64,000 nucleotides of DNA. It comes from Nostoc sp. TCL240-02 (lineage in GTDB: Bacteria; Cyanobacteriota; Cyanobacteriia; Cyanobacteriales; Nostocaceae). A model generated the notes under the pieces. The model saw only the letters and a program-made list of their open reading frames with translations, searched no databases and had not been told where the DNA came from. The stretch is from the NCBI RefSeq assembly GCF_013343235.1, contig NZ_CP040094.1, positions 6,195,001-6,259,000 on the forward strand, written 5' to 3'. Positions 62,055-64,000 of this stretch are shown one piece after another. A program made the translations under genes and the position numbers. Position 1 is the first letter of the stretch. Each line of letters starts with the position of its first letter.

Positions 62055-63314
62055 CTAAGCTCTCTTACTCATTACAATGCCCTTTAGCTCATAAATTGGA
62101 AGCATTATCTGCCTTAAAGCAGGCAATTGTCTGCTAAAAACTATAGAACCAAGAATACAAGCTATCCCATCAATAATTAAAGTGTTGGGTGCGCCAATAC
62201 GACTGGCTAATACACCTCCTAACAAGTTACCCACAGGAATCATCCCCAAAAATGACATTGTGTATAAGCTCATCAATCGCCCACGTTTTTCATCTTCAAC
62301 AATTGTTTGTAAAAATGTGTTGCTAGCAGCAATCTGGAGAATTGTACCTAAACCAACAAATAACATTGTAAATAAAGAAAGTGGCAAAAATCGAGACAAA
62401 GAAAAGGCAATTAGACCAACTCCTAAAATTGCTGGAGCTAAAGCAATCAAGTTACCAATGCCTAAGATTGTTTGGCGCGTAGCTAGATAAATCCCACCAG
62501 TTAAAGCTCCAACTCCAGATGCTGCCATCAAAAAACCCAAACTTTCTGCACCACCTTTGAGTACTTGTTCTGCAATAACTGGTACGAGAATAGTGTTTTG
62601 CAGTCCCATGAGACTGACTAAAGTTGATAGCAACAAAATCGATCGAATGGGTGGAAAGCTAAAGGCATAGACAAATCCCTCTTTGACTTTTTGTAAGGGA
62701 TTACCGTCTGTCACCACATTTTTCCAAGGCTTAACTTTCATTGCTAATAAAGCGGCGAGTACAGCAATGTAGCTTAAACCGTCTATTAAAAAACAATAGC
62801 CAGTTCCAACTCTAGCAATTAGTAAACCTCCGATCGCAGGGCCAATTAATCTAGCACCGTTAATCATGGTAGAGTTGATGGCGATCGCATTGGCTAAATC
62901 TTCTCTGCGTTCAACCAGTTCTGGCACAAATGCTTGGCGAGCTGGCGCATCTAAGGCGTTAATAAATCCTTGACACAAGCTCAAGGCGATGATGTGCCAT
63001 ACCTGAATCACACCAGTCAGCGCCAGCACTGCTAATGCTAACGATTGAATCATCGCCAAGACTTGTGTACCAATTAAGGTACGATATCGAGAAAATCGAT
63101 CTACAAATACTCCACCAAAGGGAGCTAAAAAAAAGCTAGGAATTTGACTCGAAAATCCCACAATTCCTAGCATTAATGGGGAGTTTGTCAAGTCATAAAC
63201 TAGCCAAATCGTCGCAAGTTGCGTCATCCACGTCCCAATTAGGGAAATACCTTGTCCAGCAAAAAACAACTGGTAGTTTTTTGACCTTAAAGCAGGTAGT
63301 AATGGTTTTTTCAT
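62055..63314 (-). CDS. MFS transporter, DUF894/enterobactin-exporter type
   Basis: The 419-residue protein has 12 helices, start MKKPLLPALRSKNYQLFFAG, and GGVFVDRFSRYRTLIGTQ (the motif A loop). It resembles EntS-like exporters. It lies between the EmrA-like and EmrB-like genes on the same strand, so an efflux cluster is suggested, although it is not a usual EmrAB partner. The substrate is unknown. Confidence 0.88.
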   Translation of the reverse strand: MKKPLLPALRSKNYQLFFAGQGISLIGTWMTQLATIWLVYDLTNSPLMLGIVGFSSQIPSFFLAPFGGVFVDRFSRYRTLIGTQVLAMIQSLALAVLALTGVIQVWHIIALSLCQGFINALDAPARQAFVPELVERREDLANAIAINSTMINGARLIGPAIGGLLIARVGTGYCFLIDGLSYIAVLAALLAMKVKPWKNVVTDGNPLQKVKEGFVYAFSFPPIRSILLLSTLVSLMGLQNTILVPVIAEQVLKGGAESLGFLMAASGVGALTGGIYLATRQTILGIGNLIALAPAILGVGLIAFSLSRFLPLSLFTMLFVGLGTILQIAASNTFLQTIVEDEKRGRLMSLYTMSFLGMIPVGNLLGGVLASRIGAPNTLIIDGIACILGSIVFSRQLPALRQIMLPIYELKGIVMSKRA

Positions 63315-63433
63315 GTCTGGTTTATTTTATACCAATCTGCTCTCACAAATATCATTTCACCTCATCTTTGTACGCCTCTCTATAGATGTAGGAGAATGTC
63401 ATAACAAGAAAGAAGTTTGCAGGCAATTTGATA

Positions 63434-64000
63434 TTACTTGACTTCCACAGCTACTTCCGCAGACATCCCCGGAGTAATCCGCGATTCGTATCCTTGAATG
63501 CTCTTTTGGTCAAAAACTACTTTGACTGGGATGCGTTGGACAACTTTGGTAAAGTTACCTGTAGCGTTATCCGGTGGCAATAAGGCAAACTGAGCGCCGG
63601 AAGCTGGCGACAGACTTTCAACACGACCAACAAAGGTATGATGAGGGAAAGCATCTAGCTTGATTTCTGCCGTCTCTCCTGGGCGCATCTTTTCTAATTG
63701 GGTTTCTTTGAAATTTGCAATTACCCAATACTCGTTATCCACGATCGCCATTAATGGTGTTCCTGCTGCAACTCGGTTGCCAACTTCCACATTTTTTCTA
63801 CCGACTCGCCCGGCACTGGGGGCGGTAACATTGGCGTAGGATAGTTGCAGTTGCGCGTCTTTGAGCGATGCTTCTGATTGCGCGATCGCAGCTTTTGCCG
63901 CTTCGTATTGGCTACGTTTGACTGTTGTATCTTGTCCGCCTGCGGTGGCTTGTTGCAATCCGCCCTTGGATGCTGCCAATTTCGCTTGGGCGTTGGTGAC
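63434..64000 (-). CDS. EmrA/HlyD family membrane fusion protein, C-terminal part
   Basis: The frame is open to the right edge, so the gene is cut; about 188 residues of the C-terminal part are visible. The beta-barrel and lipoyl segments are clear (PSAGRVGRKNVEVGNRVAAG and KLDAFPHHTFVGRVESLSPA, NFTKVVQRIPVKVVF). It acts as periplasmic adaptor between the inner membrane MFS pump and an outer membrane channel. It is upstream of the two MFS genes on the same strand. Confidence 0.93.
   Translation of the reverse strand, partial: VTNAQAKLAASKGGLQQATAGGQDTTVKRSQYEAAKAAIAQSEASLKDAQLQLSYANVTAPSAGRVGRKNVEVGNRVAAGTPLMAIVDNEYWVIANFKETQLEKMRPGETAEIKLDAFPHHTFVGRVESLSPASGAQFALLPPDNATGNFTKVVQRIPVKVVFDQKSIQGYESRITPGMSAEVAVEVK

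Overview
The window is a chromosomal stretch from a filamentous, most likely heterocyst-forming cyanobacterium (Nostocales). The evidence is frequent HIP1 octamers (GCGATCGC) outside one region, a type I-D CRISPR-Cas operon, an NDH-1 CO2-uptake operon with a Cup protein, a PrcA-like calcium-dependent protease, a DUF6887 protein, and dispersed GAGACGCGAT-type palindromes. Species cannot be fixed from sequence alone.

Region 1 (1-27113) is a type I-D cas operon split by a mobile element. In order it holds cas10d (3' part, cut by the window edge), csc2, csc1, a 2OG-Fe(II) oxygenase gene, cas6, the first 21 codons of cas4, then a roughly 19.8 kb element, then the rest of cas4, cas1 and cas2. Joining the two cas4 pieces at the shared 8-bp sequence CATCGCTG (5284-5291 and 25077-25084) restores an uninterrupted 197-codon Cas4 with its conserved YCPHRCW motif. 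The element is therefore a precise site-specific insertion that should be reversible by its own tyrosine integrase (5363-6781). Its ends carry several TGAGCAT motifs, candidate integrase arm sites. No CRISPR array is visible.

The element (5284-25076) has almost no HIP1 sites. It carries a virion-like module: a collagen-like fibre protein, a LamG-like protein, tandem small paralogues and a divergent cassette of small beta-rich proteins. It also has a replication module (AAA+/SF3-like helicase, PD-(D/E)XK-like nuclease, MazZ-like nucleotide pyrophosphohydrolase) and a right-end module with antirepressor-like (KilA-N/MSV199-like, BRO-N) and zinc-ribbon proteins. I could not recognise a terminase, portal, HK97-type capsid or tape measure. 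Eight intergenic or linker blocks of TGTCAY/RTGACA half-sites are spread through it and look like a dedicated regulatory or replication repeat system. This is the most likely undescribed system in the window: a virus-like excisable element that switches cas4 off when integrated.

Region 2 (27114-45994) holds ordinary and accessory chromosomal genes: an RTX-repeat protein with 120-bp tandem repeats, thiC under a TPP riboswitch, a PrcA-like protease next to a stand-alone prodomain-like protein, a DUF6745 protein, a vWA protein, a Rieske ferredoxin, a GT2 glycosyltransferase, a MITE with target duplication, and a 1.9-thousand-residue hybrid histidine kinase whose first receiver lacks its phosphoacceptor Asp.

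Region 3 (46029-52212) is a minus-strand CO2-uptake operon (ndhF3/4-like, a Tat-exported beta-carbonic anhydrase, ndhD3/4-like, cupA/cupB-like) with a possible LysR-type T-N11-A operator upstream. Region 4 (52957-64000) contains a membrane glycosyltransferase-like protein, an O-methyltransferase, an alpha/beta hydrolase, DUF4112, a YihY/BrkB protein, a coiled-coil protein, a TPR protein, a Uma2 protein, and an efflux cluster (EmrB-like, a second MFS, and an EmrA/HlyD-like fusion protein cut by the right edge).
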